Of a stretch of DNA of 64,000 nucleotides, positions 34,811 through 47,352 are shown piece after piece (within the stretch, counting starts at the first letter, position 1; every line of letters starts with the position of its first letter). The translations under genes and the position numbers were made by a program. The notes below the pieces were generated by a model. It did no database searches, had not been told where the DNA came from, and worked only from the letters and a program-made list of their open reading frames with translations. Origin of the DNA: Doris montereyensis (lineage: Eukaryota > Mollusca > Gastropoda > Nudibranchia > Dorididae); NCBI GenBank assembly GCA_037039925.1, contig JAXRKP010000069.1, positions 225,001 through 289,000 on the forward strand, in the 5' to 3' direction.

Positions 34811-35454
34811 AGCTGGAGAGTACAGGGACAATTGTCTTTCTTGTGTCTTCCTTTGTTGTCTTTTTTGTGTGTGTTTTGAGCCCCAGTATTCATTAATAAC
34901 TTTCTGAGATACTGGAGTTGGCTTTTTTTCAGTTTACCAACATCAGTTTTAACAAATTTAAGCAGAACAGACACAAAGAATCACCAATACAGAAAAAAAT
35001 ATAGATTCTATCTTTTTTTATGTAAACCAAAAGTGATTGCATTCCCGTTCTACTGTACTTGCCTAATATAAACTGAGATCCCCTCTTTTTTCTTTTTTTT
35101 AGTCTACCTGCCAGGATAATTTTTTTCATAGATGTTACGCAAAGGCAATCCATTACCAATTGATAAGAGCTATTGAAACTTTTTGCATGTTTATTCAAGA
35201 AATTCATGGTTCAAATCACAGCATGGTTATATCAATGTCAAACTACAATGTAAACTAGATAGGCTGGATCTAGCTGCTGATACATTGGAAGCGAATGTAA
35301 ATTTCAGAGGTCCCACATACAAAATTTGCACATTTTAAAGAATTGTTGACACCTAAAATAAAAAGCGCTGTCCAAGTGAACTGTCAGGCCTGAAGTCCTG
35401 CCCACAGCTCATCACTGCTTATATTAAAAGATAAAAAGAGAAGATTGATTTAAT

Positions 35455-35860
35455 AATAATACTTAATTCATCCAAAGAAGGAAATTACATTCTATGCATA
35501 TTTCTTTTATACAATTTAGGTGGATTTATAATCTGTATCCACCACACACAAGTGCAGGGTCACAGTCTGTGCGTCATTTATCCCTCTGCAGCCCTTTTCA
35601 TTAAAATTCCTTCTTAACTCCCTGTCAAGGATACAGCACAGCAGCCTGTTACGCACTTCATATCAACACTTTGACAAGATCCTCCTCTACCTATACCTTT
35701 ATCTTACTCATTTGCTACATCTGAGTCAAGTGAGGAAAGCAGACCAAAGTACCTTTCCTCCAAGTACAAAATTTGTGGAAAAAATGTCTGGGGTAGCCAA
35801 AGTTTTGAACCAGTTTGACAACACTACTGAGTAATTGTGCCACAATGTTGGGTGTGGTTG
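35455..35860 (-). mobile_element. SINE family C copy, near full length
   Basis: On the minus strand CTGGTTCAAAACTTTGGC (B-box-like), GGTACTTTGGTCTGCTTTCC, TCACTTGACTCAGATG, GAGGATCTTGTCAAAGTG, GACAGGGAGTTAAGAAGG, then a tail AATTTCCTTCTTTGGATGAA and ATTATT repeats. The tail resembles that of the retroposon at 34104. Confidence 0.78.
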
Positions 35861-35869
35861 AACAAACAA

Positions 35870-38800
35870 GTAAACAAAGAAACTATCAAATCAAAAAGTA
35901 CAGTTCTTGCATAATGTGTGAAAAGATGTTTTGTTTTTCTTCCTGGATAGCTGTTCCCATTTTTAAATGCTACTGCAAAGCGATAACATTCATTTTGCAT
36001 GTGGGTCTAGAGGCACGTTTTAATGATATTGAAATCCATGTCTTTTAACTTTTCTTTATTTGAATTCCTGCTTGTATCTATGCATATTTCTTTTATACAA
36101 TTTTTGTTCTCAATTCAAGATGCCCTGTTGTTATTTTGAAGTTGTGTTATCGCTGTTCATTTCGCACATGACTTAGGCTGTTACAAAAAAAGCAGTGATG
36201 AAACATATTTTGATCTCTTCTCTCGATAGATTAAAAGCAATTCTCAGTAGTTACAGAGATGAACTGAGGTGATATTCTTCTTGACCATATGATAAACAAG
36301 ATGTCAGTGTAATTTCTTGTAACCGTATCACCACTATAATATCCAACCCGCAACTATCGTATTGTATGTCAATGTTAACAAATCAAATGACACATGTATC
36401 TGTGTGTGCCATCCCACCAATCTTTTTTTTTTGGGCTATGAACCAAAGGTCATATAGAGGCAGAAAGCAGTCATTCCCATTTTGATATAGAAATGAATGT
36501 TATGGTCAAAGGAAATGGTTTATTCGCACAATTTTGTAGAGTATGGGTATAAATAATTTTATAGAACCTCATGCTAGATGGACGTAGGTGTGTATTAATA
36601 ATGTTGACCTCATTTGTTTTTTAGTGCAGATTTAATGGATAATGAATTATTCCTTCATTACTATAGGTGTCGTAAATTAAATATATGCATCAGCAAGAAA
36701 TTGTCCATTAAGATTCAATAAAGGGTTGGGTTTTTTTTTTAAAGTATGTATTGGACAGGAAGTATGGGGTGACAGGGAGAGAGAAAACAAAATGTTTTGT
36801 TTTCTTTTGGTTTGGGTTTATTTTACCCTTTTATAGGAGTTTTGTTTTTCTCCAAAACTCTATATATATATACATGTCTCTCTCTCTCTCTCTCTAGTTA
36901 ATTGGCTGTAACTTGATTGTTTGTTTTTACTCACATGTAAAATTATATATGTGTACTGTAAAGTTAAAGTAATGGTCATAAGACGGAGACAAACTTTTAA
37001 GTTTGATTATGCATGTATAATCAGTGGGGTCAATAGCAAAACTGCCTACTCCATAAATTGACAGTTTGTCTTATTTCATTAAAGGGAAATAGTCTTTCTT
37101 TTGTGTAGGAAAAATTCAAATTATATACGATATTAGCCTCAATGCTTTAGTTATGTATGTTTTATATTTCCATTATATCAAACATAAATCAATATTTTGT
37201 AAAAACGTCAATTTGGCATTTTGTTGTCATGTGATAGCAAATACTATTGACACATTCTGAAATGTTTAAGTTTGTTCCCTGTTTCATTTAAATTACCTGT
37301 TAATTACCTGTAATTACCTGTCATCATCGAAAGACTGGAGATGTTTTAATGTAAAATAAAAAAACAATCAAACTGCTGTAATGCAAAAGAAAATACAGTC
37401 ATAATGAGTCAATAACAGTGTATGCAAGTATTCAGATAATGCAGAGATAAGGTTATGAAATGGATCACTGTGTATGTGTGTTTATGTAAGAGTAGCATCG
37501 TAGTACAGAAAGGTCAACTTTCCTCAGTTACAACCAGTAGTCATTATTTTCATCAGTGAAATCTGATCTCAGATGGCATGTGGCTTAGATCAAATCTATT
37601 CAACAACATTATGATTTATTACAAAGTTCTTGAAGAGCAATTAGCAGATGACGTAATAATATTGATGAGTCAGTATTTTTATATTTTTATGGCTTATTGA
37701 AATGTTTGATTAGGAGAATTCTAAAGCTGGATAGGGAAAAAGTTGAAGATCAAATAAAAGAAAACATCTTTAGAATAGTGTTTTTAGTATGTGAAGGGTT
37801 TCATCACAAAATGAGACATAGACCAAAATTGAAAAAGAAAAAAAGAATTAATGCCACATTGATATTTCATTTTGAAATCTCTGCCAACGAACAGTTTCCT
37901 TTTTTCACAAAACACGATATGATCCATTCAATTTATCATGATAATTTAACGTTTTGTTACAAAATGTGATTAATGCCAATGATTGTTTTTCACAAATCGC
38001 GATATGTGCACTCTTAGCCTATCAAAACTCGTCAAATGACCAATATCCAGCCACAGCCAAACTTTGAATCTTTGTTTTACTTTTATCCTTGTTTTTATCA
38101 CCCAAAACACTATGTATGTGTTTGATGGTTCTTTTAATGTTGTTTGTTTTCTGTGGGTTTATAAAAGTTTTTTGGGGGTTTTCTTTGTTTTTGTAAGGGA
38201 GTGGGGAAGTTATGTAATGTTATCATTTTGATTTCTTTATTTTATTTCTCAAGGTTCCGTTTTGAAGACAATTTTGCCTGAATCAAATCAATGAGTCAGA
38301 TTGAGCAATCGACATGTCAGTACACAACGTATGTAACAAAAAAATCAAAGCTTATGTATTCTTTTAGCCATATCATTTTTCTTAAAATTTCCATAAAATT
38401 AATCTTTGCATTATACAATATCTCAATTTTGATTTCATTATTTTGGTAATTATAAAGCTAAATGTCTTTCTAAGCTCAGCATTGCTGAAAGATTTATTTT
38501 TTTATCAACTGAAAGAGAAGAAATTTAGATTGCTTTCATATTTTCTGGATAGATCTATATAGTGTTTTGTGAAGATGGTGCATCCTGGAAATGTAGCATT
38601 TTGTGAAAAACAAGTAAAATTGGAGTTTAAATTTTAAGAAAAGTATGTAGATCTATATCTGATTTAAGTCCAACGTCCCCTATGTACATGTCACATGAAG
38701 ATAACAATTGCTCGTCTGGGAAATCATGAACATGAATAACACATTCTCTCCATTTCGAGACATTTGGACATAAAGCGTTTTGTAATGGAACCCTTCAAGT

Positions 38801-40810
38801 TTTTGTTTGATTGTGTATGCATTTTCATTCACATGAAATTTGTTTTATCCAACAAGTGAAAGAAATTGATGAAAGACAATATTCACTTTAAATTTACATT
38901 CATTCATTAATATTCAGTAGTAGACCTTCCTTTGGCTAACGTTTCTTTATGATAATTTATATTTGTGTCTATCGTAATTAAAATCATGTGTGTGTGTGTG
39001 TTTGTGTGTGAGTTTGTCATTAATAAGAATACCTTTGTCATGAGGTACTTTTCTACCTCGTGGCTAATTATGTTATAAATTCTCACTGACATGCATATTA
39101 AACCATTTGGCTAATATGATTGTGATACCATATGACCTTGGACTTGCTATGAATTTGTTTGTATTTTTTTCACAGCTTTTGTTAACTTTATTGTGAAAAT
39201 TGATGATTGCGAAAAACTGTGATGTTTCCATAGTTAACTTTTTTCAATGGACCAATAGTGGTTGTTACATAAACTTTGGACTCTCCCCCATAGAGTTAGG
39301 CTTTATTTTTTCACTTTTACATTACGGTCAAGTTTTCATTTCGTTCTCATTCTCTTCCCCATCACTATCACCGTATCGTCAACTCTGCTGATTTTTTTAT
39401 CTATGATTGGGAAAGTTTTTTAGCCCATGTTTTATTTACTACCACCACTATTTGTATTTATTATTGCTTTTTGGCAGTTATGACCTACACTACAATCTGT
39501 TTACTCTTATTCCAAGTAGTCTTGAGGCTTGTGGCTACCATCATTGGAAGTTGTCGTTTTTAGGGTTTGTTTTTTGTAACATTTGACTTCAACTTTTTAA
39601 ATTTGATTTGTTTTTCATTGTTCTGTTTTATTTTGGGAGAGTTGTTTTTTTATGTGGGGATGTCCTTATCATGTTTTGTGTTTTATTTACCTTTTCATTT
39701 TTCTACTATCGAAATTCAACAAAAATTAAGATTGTGTGATAGGTGCACATTCTTTTAAAAAAAATATATACCCTTATGCACTCTATGGTGATGTTTGTCT
39801 TTGCACTCATAGAAAATTCCTCAATTTTGTTTTGTTTTGTGCTGTCCTGTCCTCTATCATTTTTATTTTTATAAGAGGTAGTTACATTCATCACTCTTCT
39901 TTTCGTTTTTATCTTCTTTTCATTTTTTTAAAAATCAGATTACAAATGAAAATGTTGAGAATGTATAAGAAAAAAAATGACTGAGATTGACATAGTGATG
40001 TGACATTGTACAGACTTACTTTCAACATGAATTGAAACGGAAGCAATGATGTTATCTGTTGATTTTTAAATGCATTTCTTTTTCTTTAATGTGAATTCCA
40101 AAGTTTGGTATTTGCTGTGTTTCATAGTAAGGGCATTTTTAAAAATTCTTTGCATTGTTGTTTCAAGTTCAATCTGTGATGCTTTGTTGCCAAACTTTGA
40201 CAAGGCCACAAGGCAATAAATTCAGTGGGCTAGCTTGATTTTGTTAATGTTTAAACTTATTCCCGGCTGACTCTCTCTCTTTTTTTCCTTCTCAAATGCA
40301 ACTTGAATTTGAATATTATTGTCGAAAGTTATTACCAAGAAGAGGATCACTTAAACTTGAAATTGTCTCCCTTTTTATTTTCTCATTCACTTCATTTCTT
40401 TAATCGGCCTAAATCATGGATGTATTCAGTCTTTTGAAATTCATGGAACTAAATTCTATTCTGTGTGTGGTTGCTTCTTTGATGATTTCAATTTTTTGGG
40501 TTGTTTTTTTTTGTTTTGATGGACATTTGGTCATCTCTTTGTCTTCTCAATTTACTGCTGTACAAACTTTTACCCTAGCTTCAGATTACGTTACATTCCA
40601 TAAATTGGCAAAAATAGTCTTCTTGTGTCCTGTTTTATTTTCCTCCTTGCTGCTCTGAAATTGTTCTTTGGAAAGAGCAATCATCACAATAACAGTGAAA
40701 CACTTGGTTTAAACCTTTATCGTAATATTACATCATTGAAAGTTTGTTGTCATCGTAGTCCGATTAAGCACATTTTCTTGATGTGAATCTAAATTATGTC
40801 TCCAAGACGT
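35870..40810. other. Gene-poor AT-rich region
   Basis: About 5 kb of low-complexity AT-rich DNA. Open frames up to 90 codons (for example 37697-37969) show no recognisable motif. A short CT run is at 36878-36896 and GT at 38988-39010. Nothing else is supported. Confidence 0.6.
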
Positions 40811-40825
40811 CACTATATAATCTAT

Positions 40826-41190
40826 CAATTTTATCTACTTTCATACAAGTTCATGCCTGTGGTAGAATCAAATCGATCAATTTTATCTTTTATAAATTCA
40901 AGTTCATGCCTGTTGTAGAATCAAATTCATCAATTTTATCTACTTTCATACAAGTTCATGCTTGGAATAGAATCAAATTGATCAATTTTATCTCTCATAC
41001 AAGTTTATGCCTGTGGTAGAATCAAATTGATCAATTTTATCATTTCATGCAAGTTCATGCCTGTGGTAGAATCAAATTGATCAATTTTATCTTTCATAAA
41101 TACAAGTTCATGCTTGTGATAGAATCAAAGTGATCAATTTTATCTTTCATAAATACAAGTTCATGCCTGTGGTAGAATCAAATTCTATTT
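40826..41190. repeat. Tandem repeat, about 50-65-bp unit, seven copies
   Basis: Units share CAAGTTCATGCCTGTGGTAG, AATCAAATTGATCAATTTTA and a variable TCTTTCATA linker. Each unit includes a near-palindrome TTGATCAA. Confidence 0.88.
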
Positions 41191-41199
41191 GCCAAAGGA

Positions 41200-42930
41200 T
41201 ACGATCTCAAAATAGCACAAACTATGTTTATATTATTATTATTAATTATTATAAAGGAAGATGTCTGTAGGTTGAGATCCAATAGTCTTCATTTCATGCC
41301 CAGTTAAATGTAAGCTTTCCTCTTGGTGTTGCAGGGGATAACGGTTTAAATTTAAACCATTTCTTTTTTGTTTTGTTTTTAGTAACTCACTGAGAAAGAA
41401 ACAGAGACACAGAGACCAACAGTCAGACAGACAGACATAATTACTCAATAGTCTTAATCAAATTATTAACCTTTTACTCTTTTCTTAGGAATTTGTGATT
41501 TTCAACCAACTTCTCTTTTTATCAAAATTTTCTTCCTGTGAAAGGCAATCATTTGTCAAATGAATTTCAGCCCAACTTCCATTGTTGTATCCTTCTGAAC
41601 ATTGTATTTGAACTTCTGCATTAGATTCATCAAAATAGATGTTCCAATAATCACTACTTTATTACCTGTACTAACTATCAATTGTAATCATATAACCATT
41701 ATCATCTAATCATTCACTATTTCCATGATTTGTCATCACCAGAGAAAACCATATAGATAGTTACATGCTAAATTTAGATATCTGTCCATCATGTACGGGA
41801 TAACAGGCTATCTACATGTGTATTGGATCGGTAGAAATAGTAGTAGTAATAACTATTTTAAAAAACAACATGTAGTGACATGAAAAACGTTTATTTATAT
41901 TATTATCACCTGGAGTAAATTCCTTATGGCATGGTTGAGATAGCTAATCTGTTGCTTTTTGGTTGATGGGTAGCAAGAAACATAGATATCTCATAATGAG
42001 AAATGGTGAAAAATTGTAATTTTTTTGTATGAGCTGTTTCAAGCTTTCTATATCTGTATAGCCACCTGACTTGGGCTTCAAGCTCAAGCTGGGCCAGACG
42101 TCTTTATTGGTACTCCAAAAACATTATTTTACAGTACTTTTTTTTAAGTAAGAAATAGAATAATTCATCTTTTGTTACAAAGTTGTCAACAACGACACAA
42201 AATCAAATGAAAAAATCCCAATAAAACACAACTTACTCTTCTTACTGTGAGTGTATTAGTGTTGATGAATAAAATTCATGAATCGTTCATTTGCAAAGTA
42301 AGCATATCAATGAGAGTTTATCCAATATTGACAATCATTATCCAGTTATCATTGATTACTGAATTTCTTTTGTCTGTTTTGTTATTGTCCCCAACTTGAT
42401 TTAACTGTTTTCAAACATTGTTGATTTTTAGAGATATGTTGAATGAAGCAATGTCCATGTAATATTAACAAAATATTTTAAATTAAAAGTAAAGAATAGA
42501 ATTCTTTATTTCATGTGCTCAGTTAGAGCTGAGTGTAGGATGGGAGCGAGATAAGGGCTTGAGTCCACCTGTCAGACACGACACTACACTACTGAGTCGT
42601 TTGGACGTGTCATTTTGAAAGTTCAGCGGCGGAAATCTCATGGCGGGATTTTTATGTCATGAGTATCAGGTTCCAGCAACCAAAATAAAGAAAAACAACC
42701 ATTTACTAATATTTTTAATTCAAAAGAAAAGCTAGTTATTACGCAATGGTTTTGCTAATTTTGAGGCACTGAATTTTTTAAATGCGGTTATTTTTTAAGA
42801 CAGAGTTCTTCAATGAGTTGATAAAGCTCCTGGCAGGCCTCTTAGCTGATGACTCATCACTTGTCAGTACGACCAATGAACAGAAGTGACACACTGAAAA
42901 AAACGTTTTTTTTTAGTAATTTAAATGTGT
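41200..42930. other. No gene recognised
   Basis: AT-rich intergenic DNA. A short tail-like AATAGAATTCTTTATTTCATG at about 42494 may mark another minus-strand retroposon end. Confidence 0.5.
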
Positions 42931-42943
42931 TGGTTATGTGGAC

Positions 42944-43791
42944 CTTTTGTTTATCACATTTATGGATTCAGTCGAGAAGGTATCCTCAAAATGAAGAAAT
43001 TGAATGTAGGCATGAGGAAGCTCAAACCAGTAAATGTATCAATGCTTTCATTTGCCGATGATTTAGTTCTGTTTGGAAAATTAGAAAGTGACCTTCAGTC
43101 GAATATCAACATTATGAACAATGAACTAAATAAAAAAGGAATGAGAATAAATGCAAAGAAAACCAAAACAATGCTAGTAACTAGGGAAGCTGAAACACAA
43201 AATCTTAAATTGGGCAGGGAGAATTTAGAACAAGTTCAAAGCTACAATTACCTAGGAGTAATGATTAACTCAGAGGGAAAACTAAGAGAAGAAGTCAGCC
43301 AGAGAATCAAAAAGGCAAGTGCAATATATAACCATCTAGGAAAGGCATTTGTAGGTAAGCAAGAATTGTCAACAAAAACCAAAATGGCAGTATACAATAC
43401 AGTTTATTGTCCTACTACCCTCTATGGCAGCGAAACTTGGACTTTAGACAGTAGAGAATACAGTAGAGCACAGGCAGCTGAAATGAAATATCTAAGAAGA
43501 GAAGTAGGGAAAACAAAAGGAGACAAAATCAGAAACACAACAATAAGAGATCAAACCAAAGCAGATGGCATAAAAACTAAGATAGAAACAAATCAATTGA
43601 GATGGTTTGGGCATGTAAACAGAATGAATGACAATAGAATAGCTAAATCAGTATACAGTGCTAAAGCCCAAGGTAAAAGACCAAAAAGCAGATCTCGGAG
43701 AAAGTGGGAAGAAGATATAGAAGAGTTATTGAAGCATAGAAATTTAACTTTTTTGGAAGGAAACAGAAAATGCCAGGACAGGGCATCCTGA
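42944..43791 (+). CDS. LINE reverse transcriptase, C-terminal half (open)
   Basis: About 280 codons open to TGA at 43789. An ATG at 42925 lies in flanking and duplicated host DNA, so it is not the element's own start. Motifs in order: SFADDLVLFGKLESDL with the catalytic FADD (about 43050), a thumb region with NYLGVMINSEGKL, YGSETWTLD, AAEMKYLRRE, LRWFGHVNRM and a basic GKRPKSRSRRKWEEDIEEL. This order matches RTE/craniofacial-development-protein-2-like LINEs and the split copy at 7712-10975. The endonuclease and N-terminal RT are absent, so it cannot transpose by itself. Confidence 0.9.
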
Positions 43792-43862
43792 GAAAGATCA
43801 TCTCGGGCATCTGAACCCATACACCGAAAGGTAGAATGGGAACTGATAAAAAAAGAAAGAAA
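42944..43862 (+). mobile_element. 5'-truncated LINE with 12-bp target-site duplication
   Basis: GGTTATGTGGAC at 42932-42943 and 43863-43874 flank the element; the 3' end is A-rich (GATAAAAAAAGAAAGAAA). The truncation keeps only the second half of the reverse transcriptase. Perfect duplications and an uninterrupted frame indicate a fairly young insertion. Confidence 0.93.
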
Positions 43863-44184
43863 GGTTATGTGGACACACGTTTTTTTAAATTTTGAGGTCC
43901 AGAAGAGTAATAAATGGCTGCACTACGCTGTCTCTTCAAGACTTCAAGACTTGTCGAGACTGATGTATTTTAGACGTGTTGAGTCAGTTTGAGTTAGGTG
44001 GACACATAGCCCAAGAGAAAAGGTAATGGATTTAATTTATTTCAGGATATTCAGTTTTATATAATATATTAAAAACACTTTATTTTTTGTAGCAATCTTA
44101 CAAGAAAGGATATAAGTTGTGGCTTCTCTGGTATGTAGGGTTTTATTTATACCAGTTTGCATATCTTGACAAATTCACCCATAT

Positions 44185-44295
44185 CTTTGCGCTTTCACTT
44201 CTCTTTCATCTTGCTGTTTCCTCTTAATTCAATTCACCCTGAGATCACTGCATATAGTGGACGGGGTAAATTTCAATTAAACATAGAAACAAACC
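44185..44295 (+). repeat. Family F element
   Basis: Landmarks CTTTCATCTTGCTGTTTCCT, CACCCTGAGATCACTGC and GGGGTAAATTTCAATTAAAC. Confidence 0.87.
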
Positions 44296-44299
44296 CATA

Positions 44300-44984
44300 T
44301 ATTTGCACGTAAAGACGGACCCCTCCCCCCCCCCCAACTCTGTATTTTTTATGTGTGTAAGCAAATCTCAACACTCGGTCACAAAATATTGACAGTATGA
44401 GTAGTATGGTTTTGTTAAAGTGTCTAGGTCATGGATAGGCAAATGACGGCTTAACCTACGCCCACAAAATCATTGGTAGTCACCCGAAATAATGACGTAA
44501 AGTAAATGTGTGGAATAAATATATAAAATATATAGTAAACTCAGAAACCACTGTATCGACTATAGTACAGGTGATATGATGAAGGATTATTAGATCGAAT
44601 GATTACTCGATACTGAGGTTATTGTAATTACCAGAAATAGAGAAATTAGATATGGTAACACTAAAAAGTTTCCTCGATTACAGGTAAACAATCTTTTTCC
44701 AGATTTGATCCAGTGGTTCATTCGCTAAGAGTAAGACCCTAAAGCAGGCTATTTGAAAATCTATACATGAAATATGAAGGTCATGACTGCAGTGATTCCT
44801 GAGTTTATAGCGCTCAAAGTTCGAGAAAGTCAGCTTTACATAGATAAATATGTGCTTTATGATTTTGATGAAACATGTGAAACTTTTTTAAATTTTGAAA
44901 TGAAATGCACATAATATTGTTACATATAGATTTATGAAAAAGATTTTCCCTCCGCTGATTACTGGCAAACCAAAAACGTCCCTC
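44300..44984. other. No gene recognised
   Basis: AT-rich intergenic DNA with a C-run at about 44324-44335. Confidence 0.5.
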
Positions 44985-45130
44985 TGGGCACGGGTGGTTG
45001 GCAGGTCCTACTTCTTGCCTTTTACTTACTCTTTCACTTCTCTTTCGTCTTGCTGTTTCCTCTTAATTCATCCTGAGATCACCTCACTTAATGGTGGACA
45101 GGGTGAATTTCAATTATACAAACAAAAGTC
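44985..45130 (+). repeat. Family F element
   Basis: Landmarks GGTTGGCAGGTCCTACTTCT, CTTTCGTCTTGCTGTTTCCT, AATTCATCCTGAGATCACC and CAGGGTGAATTTCAATTATA. One of the best-preserved 5' ends of the family. Confidence 0.9.
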
Positions 45131-45839
45131 TCTCTGGGCAATAAGTTTGCCTCACCTTAGGTTTAGGTTAAAGTTAAAAGATCTCAGCCAACAGTGAGAC
45201 TTATTTGCTTGTGGTGTGTGAGGGTACATACTACATACTAAATGTCCTCCATGATGCAATGATTATGACTGTGATTGACTATTGAATGAGAAGTGTGGAC
45301 GCCAGTTAACTTGGACATCAATTGCGTCATACTTTACAACGGACCATGATTGAATTAATTGTCATCTCAAAGACCCAGGAAGTCATAATAACAACAGTGA
45401 AATAATAATATTAATAATAAGGAACAAAAAAGTGGAAATTTTATGTAATGATGAATTAAATAAATATAATGTGTTATTTAAAAAATGTGGTCCTCAGGAC
45501 TTAGATTAGTAGATAAGGGAAATGATATAGAATTTGTTTCTTTTAAAATGCATTTTATTTGTCATGTTATAAAAAAATATGCTTAACTTGACTTTCATAT
45601 TGCTAATAAAACATGCATGAATATCATGTGGAAAGAACCATGAATTCACTGTATTTGTGTATCATTGTTTGAATCTGAATTAATGTTTTGAGTGTGTTTA
45701 TGAGGAATGTCATCTACTAAGCATTTTGAAATCTCACCTTCAAATTCAAATTCAGACTAAACGATAATATGTTTGGGGCGTCAGACAAAAAATGGACATT
45801 GGGTCGTTTTTAAGACTTACAGGTAATATTTGTTATACT

Positions 45840-46010
45840 CTTAGTCTTGGGAAAACACTTCACTCTGCTTTTGTCACCTAGCTGAGGTGTGAAGGAGAAC
45901 CCAGCCATAGCTAGAGAAAGATCTTGTCAGTAATGTCAGAGCACCTAACAGGCAGTTATACTATCTGCTCCCTAGGGAGTTGAGGACTTTGAATTTGAAT
46001 GAATTGGCAG
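45840..46010 (+). mobile_element. SINE family C copy
   Basis: ACTTCACTCTGCTTTTGTCA, GAGAACCCAGCCATAGC, AGAGAAAGATCTTGTCAG, GCACCTAACAGGC and AGGGAGTTGAGGACTTTGAA. The head is not preserved. Confidence 0.78.
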
Positions 46011-46019
46011 AATTTGAAT

Positions 46020-47038
46020 GAATTGGCCTACTGGAGAAGAAATGATGGAAAGTGTGTGCCTGCATTTGTGTGAAGATAATGGCAAAACTCTACGTATTAT
46101 TACTATTAGTAGTATTAGAACAATTACAGAATATGTGAAGGGCGGACATGGGAATAGTGAAAAACTCTAGGAAAATTATTACACAGACTATTTTCGCTGA
46201 TTAAACTAGAGAAGAATGTCAACCTAAGAAAACGTCCTGCTATATCTCTCAATCTCAACACGGTGGAAAATTAAAATCTAGGAACGGAAAAATTTGAATT
46301 TGTCTTTACTTTGTCCATGTTCAATCGACTGTAGACTAGCAATAGCATCAATGAGTAGACTGGTAATATTCTGGTATCTTTCATGTAAAGAGTAATATCA
46401 TATCAATCTGAGTCAATCAGGACAAGCACAGTGACAGTAATGTCAGTCAGCACAAGGACAGTGATGTCACAGATTCCTGCTGGTCTTAAAATTTCTTATG
46501 ATTATGTATTTTGACAAAAAGTGTATTTCTTTCAGAAAAATAAATCAGTAATCAAAAATGGAAACAAACTAGAGTTGTGACTTGTTGACACTGACACCTT
46601 TCTGATGATATTTATTCTATTCATTGAGTAAGTACATGTATTAATGTTAGTACTAACATTAAATGAAAACAAAGATTCCTTATTCTTATGCTCAATAAAA
46701 GAAGGGGGGGGGGGGGAGTAAAGTAACTACATTTGATCCCCAAAACAAAATGTTTGGGTACAAGGGAATGGCACAGGCAAGACCGGCATGTTGGCAAAAC
46801 AAATTACTTCACCATGTATAGCTGTAAGACAGAGTGTATGCTTCACTTTTTCTCAACAGAGGTTTTGTACATGTATCGAAACTATAGTGTTGTGAATTTA
46901 AAATCAGGACAATACTGGTTCAAAAGCCATGGCTGGCCCAGAAGACTAAGAGTTTACAGTAGTCTGATTATTTCATACACCATAATGGACATCAGGCTTT
47001 GAAATGATTGGTTTCAGTTTCACTAACTAAGATTTACC
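46020..47038. other. No gene recognised
   Basis: Intergenic DNA with a G-run at 46705-46717. A block near 46915-46945 (GGTTCAAAAGCCATGGCTGG) resembles 2945-2985. Confidence 0.5.
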
Positions 47039-47046
47039 CTGTTTAC

Positions 47047-47352
47047 CATAAAGTAAGTTAAGTTCCTTCAAGGCCAGTACGGCCCATAGAGCGGGAGCTC
47101 ATCCCGGTTTCTGTAGAGTGAAATGGAATAGGTGACTGGACTAGACGCTAGTCTGATGCAGATTTTAACTCCCATTCCCGAGCTAGTGCTTATTAGTTGT
47201 ACCCATTTGCATCTAACTCGTGAGTCACGTTGGGAAAATGGGTGTTAAGCGTCTTCTTTCCCAAGGAATACAACATCGGACCAAGCTTTGCTAGGATTTG
47301 AACACAGGACTTAATGATCCAAAGTCCGGCAGCCTAACCACTCAACCACCAA
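47047..47352 (-). mobile_element. SINE family A copy with 8-bp target-site duplication
   Basis: CTGTTTAC at 47039-47046 and 47353-47360. Minus-strand head GGTGGTTGAGTGGTTAGGCT, B box TTCAAATCCTAG, core and tail as in the 16143-16445 copy. Confidence 0.88.
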
